Source of the DNA: Odontocerum albicorne
Taxonomy: Eukaryota; Arthropoda; Insecta; Trichoptera; Odontoceridae
Direction: 5' to 3'
NCBI GenBank assembly: GCA_949825065.1
Contig: OX463859.1
Location: 2,515,137-2,579,136 of the forward strand
DNA length: 64,000 nt
Numbering within the stretch: position 1 is the stretch's first letter; each line of letters begins with the position of its first letter. The translations under genes were made by a program, and so were the position numbers. Shown here in pieces: positions 53,391 to 63,180 of the stretch. The notes under the pieces were generated by a model. That model had not been told where the DNA came from and ran no database searches. It saw only the letters and a list, made by a program, of their open reading frames with translations.

Positions 53391-53566
53391 GGCCTCGGCC
53401 ACACAGTTAGGAGCCTCGCTACGCTAATATGTGACTATAATAGTCACGTAGCGTGGCGCGAAGCATGCAGTGTGGCCATTGCGATAGTATGGGGTGCATG
53501 AGTTCGCTAGAATATTTCACCTAGCTCTAAGCACAAAGCGAGGCTCCTACCTGTGTGGCCGAGGCC
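53391..53566. mobile_element. Foldback MITE starting AGGCCTCGGCCACAC, short complete copy
   Basis: Inverted ends GGCCTCGGCCACACAG.TAG plus GAGCCTCGCT and AGCGAGGCTCCTACCTGTG plus TGGCCGAGGCC, about 30 bp. The inside shares GTGTGGCCATTGCGATAGTA with 49742-50285, but only one arm of that inner palindrome is present. Flanks TTA and ATA give no clear target duplication. Confidence 0.8.
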
Positions 53567-54090
53567 ATACAAATCGATTGTTAATTTTTTTATGGTTAGT
53601 GAGTTGAAACTTTGAATTATCTAGAATTGTCATTTTTTTAAATTAGTTTTATCATATTGACTCGTATAATTACAAAATGACTTCTATTTGGTGGAACAAA
53701 TCATCTGAGTTTGGGTAAAAAACAAATACGTGAGAGTTGCTAAATTAAAATAAACAAGCAGTTTGATATATTATAATTATTCTGTGTATGTATTCAGTTC
53801 TTTGTATAATTTTTTAAAATTTTATTTTTCATTTTTTCCAAAACACTCCCCTGCATAACTATACTTGAGAAAATGTAGGATGGTTCCTGTGACAGTTGAA
53901 ATGTCATGTCTCAAAGGGATGGGGTAAAATCGTTTTTTTTTTTACAAATCGAATAGTTTTTTCTTAAATTGAAAAATTGTTTTTCTCTAAACTGATGTTT
54001 TAATTCCTAATTTTCATTATACTGTCTTTCTAATGTATTGTATGATTTGTATCTATCTTTAAACAGGCAAAATATTCACTATGAATTAAT
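53567..54090. other. AT-rich intergenic DNA, nothing recognised
   Basis: No feature recognised. A phrase near 53880 (GATGGTTCCTGTGACAG) reappears inverted near 54725 (CTGTCACAGGAACCATG), so the ~850 bp around the LINE may lie inside a loose inverted repeat. Confidence 0.4.
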
Positions 54091-54097
54091 ACTAATT

Positions 54098-54405
54098 CTT
54101 CTTCTTCTTAAACTTTTTATAGACTCAAGAGTCTGTCACTGCAAGATTGTCCATCTGTGATGCTGAGCTCCAGCTATCTCTTCAGCGTTTCGGGGGTCTC
54201 CCTGGTGGACGCCGTCCATCCGGCACCCCATGCAGAGCTATGTATTGAATTCTTGTGGAATTCATTCTCTGTACATGTTGGTACCAGTATCGTCGACGCT
54301 GTCGTCCCCATCTGACCACATCTTGGACCTCACAGACCTCTCGGATTGTGATGTTCCTTACACGATCACGCAAAGTCTTCCCAGCAATAGCGCGTAAAGT
54401 TCTCA
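54098..54405 (-). pseudogene. LINE pol C-terminus, 5'-truncated, minus strand
   Basis: The open minus frame starts MRTLRAIAGKTLRDRVRNIT, IREVCEVQDVVRWGRQRRRY, WYQHVQRMNSTRIQYIALHG and VPDGRRPPGRPPKR, then runs out of frame to an AAGAAGAAGAA tail at 54098. It is nearly the same as the tail of 32378-32756 and is the best-preserved copy of that family here. Confidence 0.88.
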
Positions 54406-54890
54406 TTTCTAATAATATTTACGAACATTTAATTTTAGGTATAAAAAAATAAAAAATCCAATTATCGTATACCCCATCCCTAGTCAATGCAGATTAACGT
54501 AGCGACTTTTGACATAAGTCACCAAATATTATTTGATTTTAACAAACTGCCACATTTTTGATAATTTGTAACAAGATGTATTAATTTGTCCTCATTGTTA
54601 GTTTTATGTAATGTTTTTACCTAAATAACTTGCTATTTATTAGAATCGAGGCTTATATTAAAGTTGATAAAATAATTAAAATTATTGAACGTCGTTACAA
54701 GGTTGTATTGGGGCAAACTTGTGAACTGTCACAGGAACCATGCTACATTTTCTCAAGGATAGGTGTACGTCCATCCTAAGGCATGAAGGTTTCACAAAAC
54801 AAAACGAAAAATGAAAGAAACATATAGAGCAGTCAAAAGTTTAAAATATCTCGCCATTATATAAAAAAAAGAACCATTGTATGATATTTT
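54406..54890. other. Intergenic DNA, nothing recognised
   Basis: No gene recognised. Contains the inverted partner of a phrase at 53880. Confidence 0.4.
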
Positions 54891-54894
54891 AGTT

Positions 54895-55095
54895 GTATAT
54901 ATTACAAACTGGCAAGTTTATTGCTAATAATTATCGATGTGACCATCACTTCTAACTAACTAGAAAGGTGTTAAACATGCCTTAATAGTAAATCAGACTG
55001 GACCCCTTTTTAAAAAATCTGGGTAACAGCGGGAATTGAGCTAGTAGCTTCAAGTTAGAAGACTTTCCAATCAGGCCATGGAAGTTATATATCGA
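54895..55095 (-). mobile_element. tRNA-derived SINE, diverged
   Basis: The minus strand has the head (reverse complement of AAGACTTTCCAATCAGGCCA and GGGAATTGAGC), the TTTTTAAAAAATCTGGGTAA link, CAGACTGGACCCC and the body ending (ACAAACTGGCAAGTTTATTG). Confidence 0.7.
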
Positions 55096-55324
55096 AAACA
55101 CAAAAAGAAAACAGTAAACCATGCTAGACAATCTTTAAAAACAAAACTTTGAATTTTTTATCAGTTAATTTTACCACAATATTATATACAATGAATATGT
55201 ATAATATTATACAATGAATATGTATAATATTATAAACAGCAGATTAAAAGTTATTCCATTCAAGGAAACATTCATTTCACAGTAATATTTCAGGCAAGCA
55301 ATCACATTTATTAGTGACATTTAA

Positions 55325-55480
55325 CATGTTGACTGCCGATTACGCATTTGTGCGTAATGAGAGGAGAGCGCTGGGTGCCGATCACGCACTTACCCGTAAT
55401 ATCAGTATGTCCCTTCTATTGGTCAGTCTGCTGCCGACAACTGTCGTAGTGAGTTGTTTGTGCGTGCGGCACTCAACGTG
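55325..55480. mobile_element. TTAA-flanked MITE 4 with TTACGC..GCGTAA palindrome
   Basis: TTAA at 55321-55324 and 55481-55484. Inverted ends CATGTTGACTGCCG and (reverse complement) CACGTTGAGTGCCG match at 12 of 14. It is 156 bp. Inside, CGATTACGCATTTGTGCGTA and, 45 bases on, CGATCACGCACTTACCCGTA are two units of one CpG-rich palindrome-like motif. Confidence 0.78.
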
Positions 55481-55577
55481 TTAAAACATCAACCTAATTA
55501 TTAAAATGAGTATAAATAATAAATATTTATTTAGGGGTAAAATTATTCCAATATCTGTAATAATTTATGAACTAAAG

Positions 55578-55849
55578 CAGTGGTTCTCAAAGTGTGTGCC
55601 ATGACACCAGGATGCCGCAGCTGGCTTACAGGGATGCCGCGGAATATTCCAATATTTTCATTGAAATGAGACTTGTCATTTATTTATTCCATGATATATG
55701 ACAAAACTCTTTTGTGAATTTTAAATGTGTTCTATTTATTTAACCTAACCGCACCAATATAAGTGTAAAGGTTAGGTATGTTCTGGACACTATAGAAAAA
55801 TCCTGATATACTAAAGGGGCCGTGAATCTAAAATGTTTGAGAACCACTG
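55578..55849. mobile_element. hAT-type MITE
   Basis: Inverted ends CAGTGGTTCTCAAA / TTTGAGAACCACTG are the classic hAT (Charlie-like) terminal sequence. Flanking octamers AACTAAAG and AAATAAAC match at 6 of 8, consistent with a decayed 8-bp duplication. It is 272 bp with no transposase. Confidence 0.85.
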
Positions 55850-55964
55850 AAATAAACAAATGCAGATAAAAAGATAATATTTGAAATAGAGATAATTTTG
55901 ATACACAGATAAAGTAAAGACAAATTTGATATACTTGTATAACTATTGGAATTATAAATATCTG

Positions 55965-56335
55965 ATCCTATATCGCAATGAATAAGGAGTAATTATAAAT
56001 ATCTCATCATATAATATATCGCAATGAATAAGGAGTAATTATAAATATCTCATCCTCTATCGCAATGAATAAGGAGTAATTATAAATATCTCATCCTATA
56101 TCGCAATGAATAAGGAGTAATTATAAATATCTCATCCTATATCGCAATGAATAAGAGTAATTATAAATATCTCATCCTATATCGCAATGAATAAGAGTAA
56201 TTATAAATATCTCATCCTATATAGCAATGAAGGAGTAATTATAAATATTTCATCCTATATCGCAATGAATAAGGAGTAATTATAAATATTTCATCCTATA
56301 TCGCAATGAATAAGGAGTTATTATAAATAAATTTT
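55965..56335. repeat. 41-bp tandem repeat, about 9 units
   Basis: The unit is TAATTATAAATATCTCATCC, TATATCGCAATGAATAAGGA, G. One- to four-base indels distinguish units (AAGAG versus AAGGAG), and neighbouring units share the same indel. Confidence 0.88.
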
Positions 56336-56479
56336 AAAAATTTATTTTTATTTGGATTTCCTTAAAATATCCATAATTGTTTTGATTTTGTATCAATATG
56401 CAAAAAAAATATATCAACTCAATTTAAAAACCTAATACGATACAAAATTTAACAGTAATCTATGTGAATTATGTCTTTT

Positions 56480-56815
56480 TTTTTCTTTAATAACAATTTA
56501 TGGCACGAAAATATAATACTTATTGCCATATCCAACTTTTCTTCCACATTACAGAGAGAGTTTACTTATTTATGTGAAATAGCGGCGAGCCCTCTAAGCA
56601 GGAAAAATAGCTTCCTCACAACAAATTAAAAAATTCTTACACGTAGCACCAGATAACTTCTTCCTGTTTTAACAAAAATACCATTCAGTGAAGAAACACA
56701 GACGACACTTCTGTAAAAACAAAAAGAACTTCAAAGCTCCAATGAAAATGTCATTCAATCCCACTGATAGGCACCCCACCACTCCAAAAGGTGCTATTAA
56801 TTTACCCAGTATCCT
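56480..56815. mobile_element. Deletion derivative of the MADF-containing repeat
   Basis: The left part (TTTCTTTAATAACAATTTAT then GGCACG) matches 62083-62200. The right part (GCACCAGATAACTTCTTCCT, CAGTGAAGAAACA, CTTCAAAGCTCCAATGAAAA, TGTCAT) matches 62975-63130. About 770 bases of the long copy are missing here. Superfamily not established. Confidence 0.62.
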
Positions 56816-56818
56816 ATA

Positions 56819-57728
56819 CTACCTTGATCCAAAAGTTTTAGGACCGGCCATCGTGTGGCACTGTCAGTCACCCGATTGGAATTCTTTTTTTTTGTTAGGT
56901 TACCACATCTATCATTGACACTTCCCTCCAAATTTCAGCGTCATAGCTTGACATTTGTAAAAGTTACGCTGTACTGAGTACATCTACCTTTGTGCGTGTT
57001 TTCGATTTTTTACAAGTTTGAAAATGGCATCAACGAGTTTGCATTAAATTTTGTGTGAAAACGGATTTGACGGTCAGCAGACCTTGGAAATGTTGGAGAA
57101 GTGTTTTTCGGTGGCACGAACGCTTCAGAAGTGGTCGTGAGTCGGTCGAGGATGACGAACGCAGTGGCAGTCGAAAACCGATGAAAACATCGATAAAATC
57201 AAGGAAATGTTGGCCGAAAACTGCAAATTGACCATCAGAGAGCTGGAAGAAGACTTGAACATCGCTTATAGATCCGCTCAAGACATTTTGGTTAGTATTT
57301 GGGCCTCAGACGTGTCGCTGCAAAACTGGTGCCGAAAGACTTCGATTTCATGCAAAAAATGGACCGCGTTGAAATCGCGAAAGACATGATTTCCATGAGT
57401 TTTTGACGAAAAACATCACGACTTCTATTCAGCAGCCTTTGAATTCACCTGATCTGGCTCCCTGCGACTTTTTCCTGTTCAACCGACTAAAAAAACCACT
57501 TCGCGGAACGCGTTACAGCACCCGAAAGGATGTCATGAAAAAATCGAAGACGGCTCTAATGGACATACAGAAAATTGAGTACCAGCGGTGTTTCGAGGAT
57601 TGGATCAAGCGCTGGCGTAAGTGCGTTGCAGTCGATGGGGAGTACTTTGAAGGGGACCATATCGATTTTGATGAATAAACTTGTATTATTGATTTTATGA
57701 ATAAACTAAAACTTTTTGATCAAGGTAG
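56819..57728 (+). mobile_element. Internally deleted mariner element, copy 2
   Basis: Inverted ends CTACCTTGATC.AAAAGTTT and its reverse complement ending at 57728, with TA at 56817-56818 and 57729-57730. It is 910 bp. Same family and same internal deletion as 23660-24564. It inserted immediately next to the 56480-56815 repeat. Confidence 0.9.
57024..57678 (+). pseudogene. Mariner transposase, catalytic core deleted and frameshifted
   Basis: In order: an ATG at 57024 followed by a stop after seven codons; EMLAENCKLTIRELEEDLNI then SAQDILVS; a frameshift where LGLRRVAAKLV should follow; the junction FP.VF; and NSPDLAPCDFFLFNRLKKPL, RGTRYSTRKDVMKKSKTALM, QRCFEDWIKRWRKCVAVDGE and YFEGDHIDFDE to a stop. 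PCD keeps the third catalytic Asp, and the segment with the first two is missing. Dead as a gene, but its intact ends could still be mobilised in trans. Confidence 0.87.
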
Positions 57729-57730
57729 TA

Positions 57731-58320
57731 AGATCCTGGGATCAATCAGAAAAAATAACTGGAAGAATCCGATTAGATTTCTATTAAAAATATTGTATAC
57801 AATGAAATATTCTACATTTATTGACTATGTAAGTAAAAGAATTAACAAATATTTAGTTATTATTTTCCCACATCCTCGGATGGGCTTTCCAGCAAGTATG
57901 GAATATTTTTTATCAAACAACAGCTGTTTCTAAAAGATTTGTCATAGTTTTACAAATAGAAACGCATTATTAAATAATTACCTGAAAAAAGGTAATGAAA
58001 TATTTGTTGTTGTTGCTATATAAAGTCTTTTGAAGTTTATTTCACACTTTTGAATACAAAAACACATATACGAGTATAACAGATAATATTTTACAAATAT
58101 ATCAAATTTATTTTACATTTCTATTACAAACAAAATTTACAATTTCTTATTTATTTTATGATTTATCAATCCACACCAATAATAAGTATCTGGAAATAAT
58201 GAAGAATAAATATGTATATTTTTATAATTTAAATAATTGAGCAAAAAATAATAAATTATGCATAAAGTGTTTTTAGTATATTTAAATAAAATACAAGAAG
58301 CATAACAGTACATATTTAAA
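57731..58320. other. AT-rich intergenic DNA, nothing recognised
   Basis: No feature recognised. Confidence 0.4.
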
Positions 58321-58699
58321 TTGATACAATAGTCCCCCCTTATGCGCCGTTTTGCTTATCGCAGTTTTAGTTACCTGCCGTTTGAAAGTATTAAATGGAA
58401 AATTCCAATGTATCATCAGAATGTCAATAACAGCCTAACTTTACATTCCTTCATTCCAGGGTATTCTAGTCAACGATACCCTCGCCATTCTTATATTGAT
58501 CTTGATCTGTTCCTCAACGTCAATTGTGTGATCTTCTGTGAGTGAACAGTCCGATTCTAGATGCACACTCCCTTCTGCAGATGTCGGACATGTGCATCCC
58601 AATGAGTGACTATATCTTATATATCTAAGTGTTAAGCTGCCATCAGCTTGACAACAGATAGTTCTTCACAAAACTAATTCATCTCACTTCATAAGTTAC

Positions 58700-58880
58700 A
58701 TTTTCTTCTTCCCGGTGTCATGTCAGGTCCCCCCAACGTTGAATGCCACCTGAGAGTAGGCATATTTGTCCCCGGCAGCCCGAAAAAGATCCCAACGCTC
58801 CTTATCATATACCAGTCCAATCACGTATATTGCGAAGCCAGGAGATTTGCCTCTTGCCAACACCTCTTTGATGCGATATA
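58700..58880 (-). pseudogene. RTE-like LINE, extreme C-terminus, minus strand
   Basis: The minus strand reads GVGKRQISWLRNIRDWTGI in one frame, then KERWDLFRAAGDKYAYSQVA then FNVGGT in another, ending in a GAAGAAG tail. This matches GVGRRQHSWLRNIREWTGM and LFRAAQDRQGFYQVIVNVGG at the end of the 653-codon reverse transcriptase. It is an older 3' fragment of the same family. Confidence 0.82.
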
Positions 58881-59194
58881 GTTACATCTAGGGTTGCAAA
58901 TATTACGAGTATGTCAATGTAAACAATTTATTTTCACTATGTGCACTTTCTACGAGTAAATTCCGAGTAAATTCCGCAGTCCATATCAAAATGGACTTGA
59001 ATAAGAATTACTGATTTTATCAGGTTCACACACATTTTATTTCAATCATTCCTCCAAACTGATTCCGTAACAAAAAAAAAACATTCTAAAAAGATGTTAC
59101 TAACTGAAATAGTTAATGCTTCGCTTATGATTTTTTTTATCCCAAATATGTCTGTAACTGTCTTAAAAATATCAACCCACATGTTTTCAATAGT

Positions 59195-59290
59195 GTCATT
59201 CAGAGCATTGGTCATTCAGAACATTGGCCATTCAAAGCATTGGTCATTCAAAGCATTGGTCATTCAGAGCATTGGTCATTCTTTCGTAAT
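59195..59290. repeat. 16-bp tandem repeat, 6 units
   Basis: The unit is CATTCAGAGCATTGGT, with AACATTGGC and AAAGCATTGGT variants. It lies inside the Tigger-ended element. Confidence 0.88.
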
Positions 59291-59394
59291 TCTGATAGAT
59301 ACTGGTTAAGATTTATTCATCATATAATCGATCTTCATTAATTTAATGTGTGATTTAAATATTGACTAAACTTCTGGTATATTTTTGTATTTAA

Positions 59395-59636
59395 CCTCTC
59401 GAGTAGTAAGATATTAATGAAAATTTTAAAACATTGTTTGTTCAGTTGGTAAAACATGTAACTAGCCGATAAATGATTTAATTGTGTGGTATCATCAATA
59501 GATGTCATTGGTAGTCCAAATCCTGACATAATCTGGGAATATTCGAGAAATAATCACTACGCCCCAACCGCGGGACCATACGCTATCTGACTCAGTATTT
59601 CATGGCCCCACGGTTGGGGCGGTACTCACGGAGAGG
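59395..59636. mobile_element. TTAA-flanked MITE 5 with CCCCAACCG-type palindrome
   Basis: TTAA at 59391-59394 and 59637-59640. Ends CCTCTCGAGTA and (reverse complement) CCTCTCCGTGAGTA match with a 3-base gap. It is 242 bp. Near the right end, CGCCCCAACCGCGGGACCAT pairs with ATGGCCCCACGGTTGGGGCG. Confidence 0.72.
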
Positions 59637-60439
59637 TTAAGATTCTTTAAATAATTTGATTGTTACTGAAGATAAAAGATATTTAAATAAAAACATATTT
59701 TGAAGAAATTTTATTGATACAAATTTTCATTATAAAGAAATTCATTCAAAATCCGAAATCCAAAGATTTACTTCGAGTCAAAATAATGCTGTTGGCAACC
59801 CTAATCACAACATTACAAGATGAAGGGCGAGCACAGCACAATAAGACATTTTGAGAAGAGAGATCACATTCGTGTAACTTATTAAAAATATATTTTTATA
59901 ATTGTTCTATTTTATTATAAGTTATTATAGAATCTCTTATTGTGTCTAGTTTAAAAATTAAACTCTATCATAGGTATGCACTTATTGAGAAAAAAAAATA
60001 GTATATGTAAAATTCGGTGCCATCCCTGGTTCCAGGCATTCTCAAGGCGTTTTAGAAAGTATCCAATCAGTGGATAAGAGGGGGCTACTGTATTTGTCAA
60101 TATTTTTTTTTACAAAACTATGAAACAAAATTGACTAAAATCAATATAAAACTTATCAAAAAACCAACACTGTAAAATTAAAATTACAATTTTATCCTTG
60201 TTCTTTATTATTATAACATTTCTTTAAAAAAGATAAATAAAAAATGTAAATAAATAGGAAATTAAAATGTTATGAAATAAAATAAATAGGAAATAAAAAT
60301 GTTGTAAATAATATATGAAGCTTCACAGCAGGAATTGGAATGTTTTTTTTTTTTTTTGTATAAATATGAGTAATTATTTAATATTTAACTAAGCAAAGTA
60401 TTTATTGTCTCAATTCTTGTTATCATTAATTCATTCCCG

Positions 60440-60670
60440 TGTCTGGACCATCAATTATTAATTTTGCCATTTGTTTCTAATTCAAGGCAACAGAGATACA
60501 TGCTCTAGCATTCGCATAAATCAAGTCGTGTCCCTATGTTCGAACAAGTCCGAACAAGTTATTGTATAATCCCACAGTCACATTATACGCTACTTTCGTT
60601 CAAGAAACCCCATTTTTTCATTTTTCCCTTGGATCTAGTCACCCTATCTCGGAGTCTATTCAATGTGACC
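60440..60670. repeat. Interspersed repeat A, copy 5
   Basis: GGACCATCAATTATTAATTT, CGCATAAATCAAGTCGTG, CTACTTTCGTTCAAGAAACC and ATCTAGTCACCCTATCTCGG follow the order seen at 9795-10055. Confidence 0.58.
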
Positions 60671-60690
60671 TAAGTAAGCTAAGGTTTTGT

Positions 60691-62080
60691 CTTGTTATAA
60701 AAAATATATTTTTATATTAAGCAAAAAAAAAGTTTGTTAATTTGATTAATGGAAACTTAGCGAAAGGCTATAAAAAATAAATTCAAACCATGACAGATTA
60801 CATATTTTTGTGAAATTATTTAAAATACATGATATCGTGGACTCAAAATTCTCTATTCTGAGAAAATGACGTTCTTAGTTTCGAGGTCCTTTTGTCTGGT
60901 AACTACACCTTAATGATGAGGTGTCGCGCTAATATTTTTTTATGAAACTAATAAAGGAAGTTTCAATAGAACATAAGATGTAAGTTATATGAACTTCAGA
61001 TATCTACTTTAAGCATTCTTTTGTTTCCACAACATTTAGATCAAGTATGATTGTCAACCACCTTGTGAATGGAAGACACTTGTGCGTGTATTGGTTTACA
61101 GTGCGCAAGCTGGTGCACTTTAGCCAGCACACATTCTCGATAGATCAAACCCAAAGCTTCAATGGCGAGGAGTTCAAGATCCAAGACAATCGGCAGGCTT
61201 AATCAGACAGTTTTATATAGAATTATTTTTGTGTTGCTCACTAGCGCTATAATAATTTATAATAAGCTACAGAAAAACATACATTGAGATGTAAAATGGT
61301 TTACGAGTGATGTGAATCTGCCAGGAATTGAACCCGACCAGCCTATCTAAACTCTAAATGAAAGTCTTTATTGCAGAATACACAAATGTGTAATCTATAA
61401 TATATGAACAATTTTTAACGTAAGTTAAATATCACAAAAATAAATTGGTTTTTGCCAATTTACGTGATCCCATCGGCCCAAAAATGTATATGCCTTTCAT
61501 TTCCAAATTGACCACATCAAATAATTTGTCAAATAAAATAAAATTCTATATGGTACAAAAGGATTTTCTCCAATTTAAAACTAATTAAAAGACACATTGT
61601 AATACGACACAGAGTTATAATGCTAAGTTTCCCTTTATATGTGTGCACAAAGTTCATCGTAAACATCACACAAGTTTTGCACACAAAATACAGGAATTAA
61701 AAATTTAACAAAGTACAAATTAGAGAAATAATTAAAATTAAATTGTATGTAAACAAGTAACTCCTAATATTTAAAATATATTGGCCCCTGTCCAATATAT
61801 TTTAAATAAAGTATATATTTTAATAAAAGTAAGTCTTGAAAGAAAATGGATATAAAGTCACTATTAATCAGTTTATAATTTAAGAGAAACTTGGAGCTGG
61901 TGGCACCTTTTACCTCCACTGATGAAACGAAGATTAAGTTTCCCTTCTTAGTATCTTTGTTGACTTTAAATATGTGTAACATAAAATTTGGGTTATTTCT
62001 TAATTGAATTAACACTTTCATGCAAATACATCAATTAGATTTCTTCTTACAATCAAACAAGTTTGTATTGTTTTATTTTT
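60691..62080. other. Intergenic DNA, nothing firmly recognised
   Basis: A tRNA-like B box on the minus strand at about 61320-61340 (reverse complement of CCAGGAATTGAACCCGACCA) may be a SINE head remnant. Otherwise no gene or array was seen. Confidence 0.4.
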
Positions 62081-62289
62081 TTTTTCTTTAATAACAATTT
62101 ATGGCATGGACATACATTTCTTATTGCCAGATTCATACTTTTTTCCCAGAGAGTTTATTTCTTTCTGTAGAATAGTGTCGAGCCCTCTTAAGCTATGGTT
62201 TCCTAAGAAAGCGGGTTCATTATATAGCGCACATATCATGACGTGATGCTGGCGCGCCGCCAGACGGCAGAAATGAAAACCCACAACCG

Positions 62290-62505
62290 TCAGTTCGAAA
62301 CGTCAAACTGACGACTCTCGATATTATTCCACATATTTTGTTTCAACTGGGCTTTTCTATAGTATTTGCTCTTTACATTATATAAAACTTCATTATTTCT
62401 TACAAAATCAATCAATATTTCGTCATTTTCGCTGGTCCAAATTAAATAACTTTTGCGTCGCATCCGCCTGGTGCGCCGCCAGGCAGTAGAAATGAGAACC
62501 CACAA
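62290..62505 (-). pseudogene. MADF domain N-terminal fragment, copy 1
   Basis: The minus frame contains IWTSENDEILIDFVRNNEVL then YNVKSKYYRKAQLKQNMWNN I. The pattern W....ND.LI..V..N..LYN..S..Y.......W..I is the first half of the MADF DNA-binding domain. After WNNI the sequence changes to ESRQFDVSN with no match, so the domain is cut. Residues before IWTS are not MADF. Confidence 0.62.
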
Positions 62506-62645
62506 CTGTCAGTGTAAACCAAATTCGATTCCAAATATGTTGTTTCAACTGGGCTTTTCTATAGTCTTTGCTCTTCACATTATATAAAGCTTCATTATTT
62601 CTTACAAAATCAATCAATATTTCGTCATTATCGCTGGTCCAAATT
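62423..62645 (-). pseudogene. MADF domain N-terminal fragment, copy 2
   Basis: The minus strand reads WTSDNDEILIDFVRNNEALY then NVKSKDYRKAQLKQHIWNRI, then WFTLTVVGSHF without match. It diverges from MADF at the same residue (after WNxI) as copy 1, so the two arose by duplication of an already cut segment. Confidence 0.62.
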
Positions 62646-63180
62646 ACGTTTGCACTAATTTTTTATTTTAAAACGGTGTCCACTACACGGGAAGTCATTC
62701 CACGACTGTTTTCTCCGCTATCACGGCCGTCATGCAAATGACAGCATTGCTGTTTGACATTACACTCACAACCAACGCACTCTAGGAAATCAAACGCCAT
62801 TGGTTTACATAGACAATGTTTTGTTACGTGCGCTATATAACAACACAACCAACGCTCTCTAGGAAACCACGCCATATGGTTTGCATAGACAATGTTTTAT
62901 TACATGCACTATATAACGACACCACTTTCTTAGGAAACCAATGCTTTAGTGAGAAAATAGCTTCAAAACCCTTGCCCGTGGCACCAGATAACTTCTTCCT
63001 GATTGAACAATAATATTATCCAGTGAAGAAACAGACGACAGTGTCTCTATAGAAATATTCATATAACATATATAAATCGACCACCTGACATGAAAAAAAA
63101 GGATCTTCAAAGCTTCAATGAAAATGTCATCCTGTCATAGACAACCCCGCCACTTCTGTATTGTTCTACATTTTTATTAA

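Larger units (their letters stand above)
58327..60090. mobile_element. pogo/Tigger-type element ends, 1.76 kb apart, with nested insertions
   Basis: The left end CAATAGTCCCCCCTTATGCG then CCGTTTTGCTTATCGC and the reverse complement of the right end CAGTAGCCCCCTCTTATCCA match the CAGTAGTCCCCCCTTATCCG-type ends of Tigger elements. TA lies at 58325-58326 and 60091-60092. Inside are a LINE tail (58700-58880), a 16-bp array (59195-59290) and a TTAA MITE (59395-59636). No transposase motif was recognised between them. Confidence 0.68.
62083..63180 (-). mobile_element. Repeat element with duplicated MADF-start fragments
   Basis: The ends match the short copy at 56480-56815, which shows this is a dispersed element of about 1.1 kb. 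Inside, a ~215-bp block is present in tandem (about 62250-62465 and 62470-62650), each with CGCCGCCAG.C.GTAGAAATGA and the start of a MADF domain on the minus strand. A third block (62700-62945) has a repeated TAGACAATGTTTT.TTAC, CGCTATATAAC and TAGGAAACCA. MADF proteins accompany PIF/Harbinger transposons, so that class is possible but not shown. Confidence 0.6.

Noticed and set aside
53880..54740. Large inverted repeat around the LINE at 54098
   Set aside because: Only a phrase of about 16 bases (GATGGTTCCTGTGACAG and its complement) and loosely similar neighbours match, so I could not define arms well enough to call an element.
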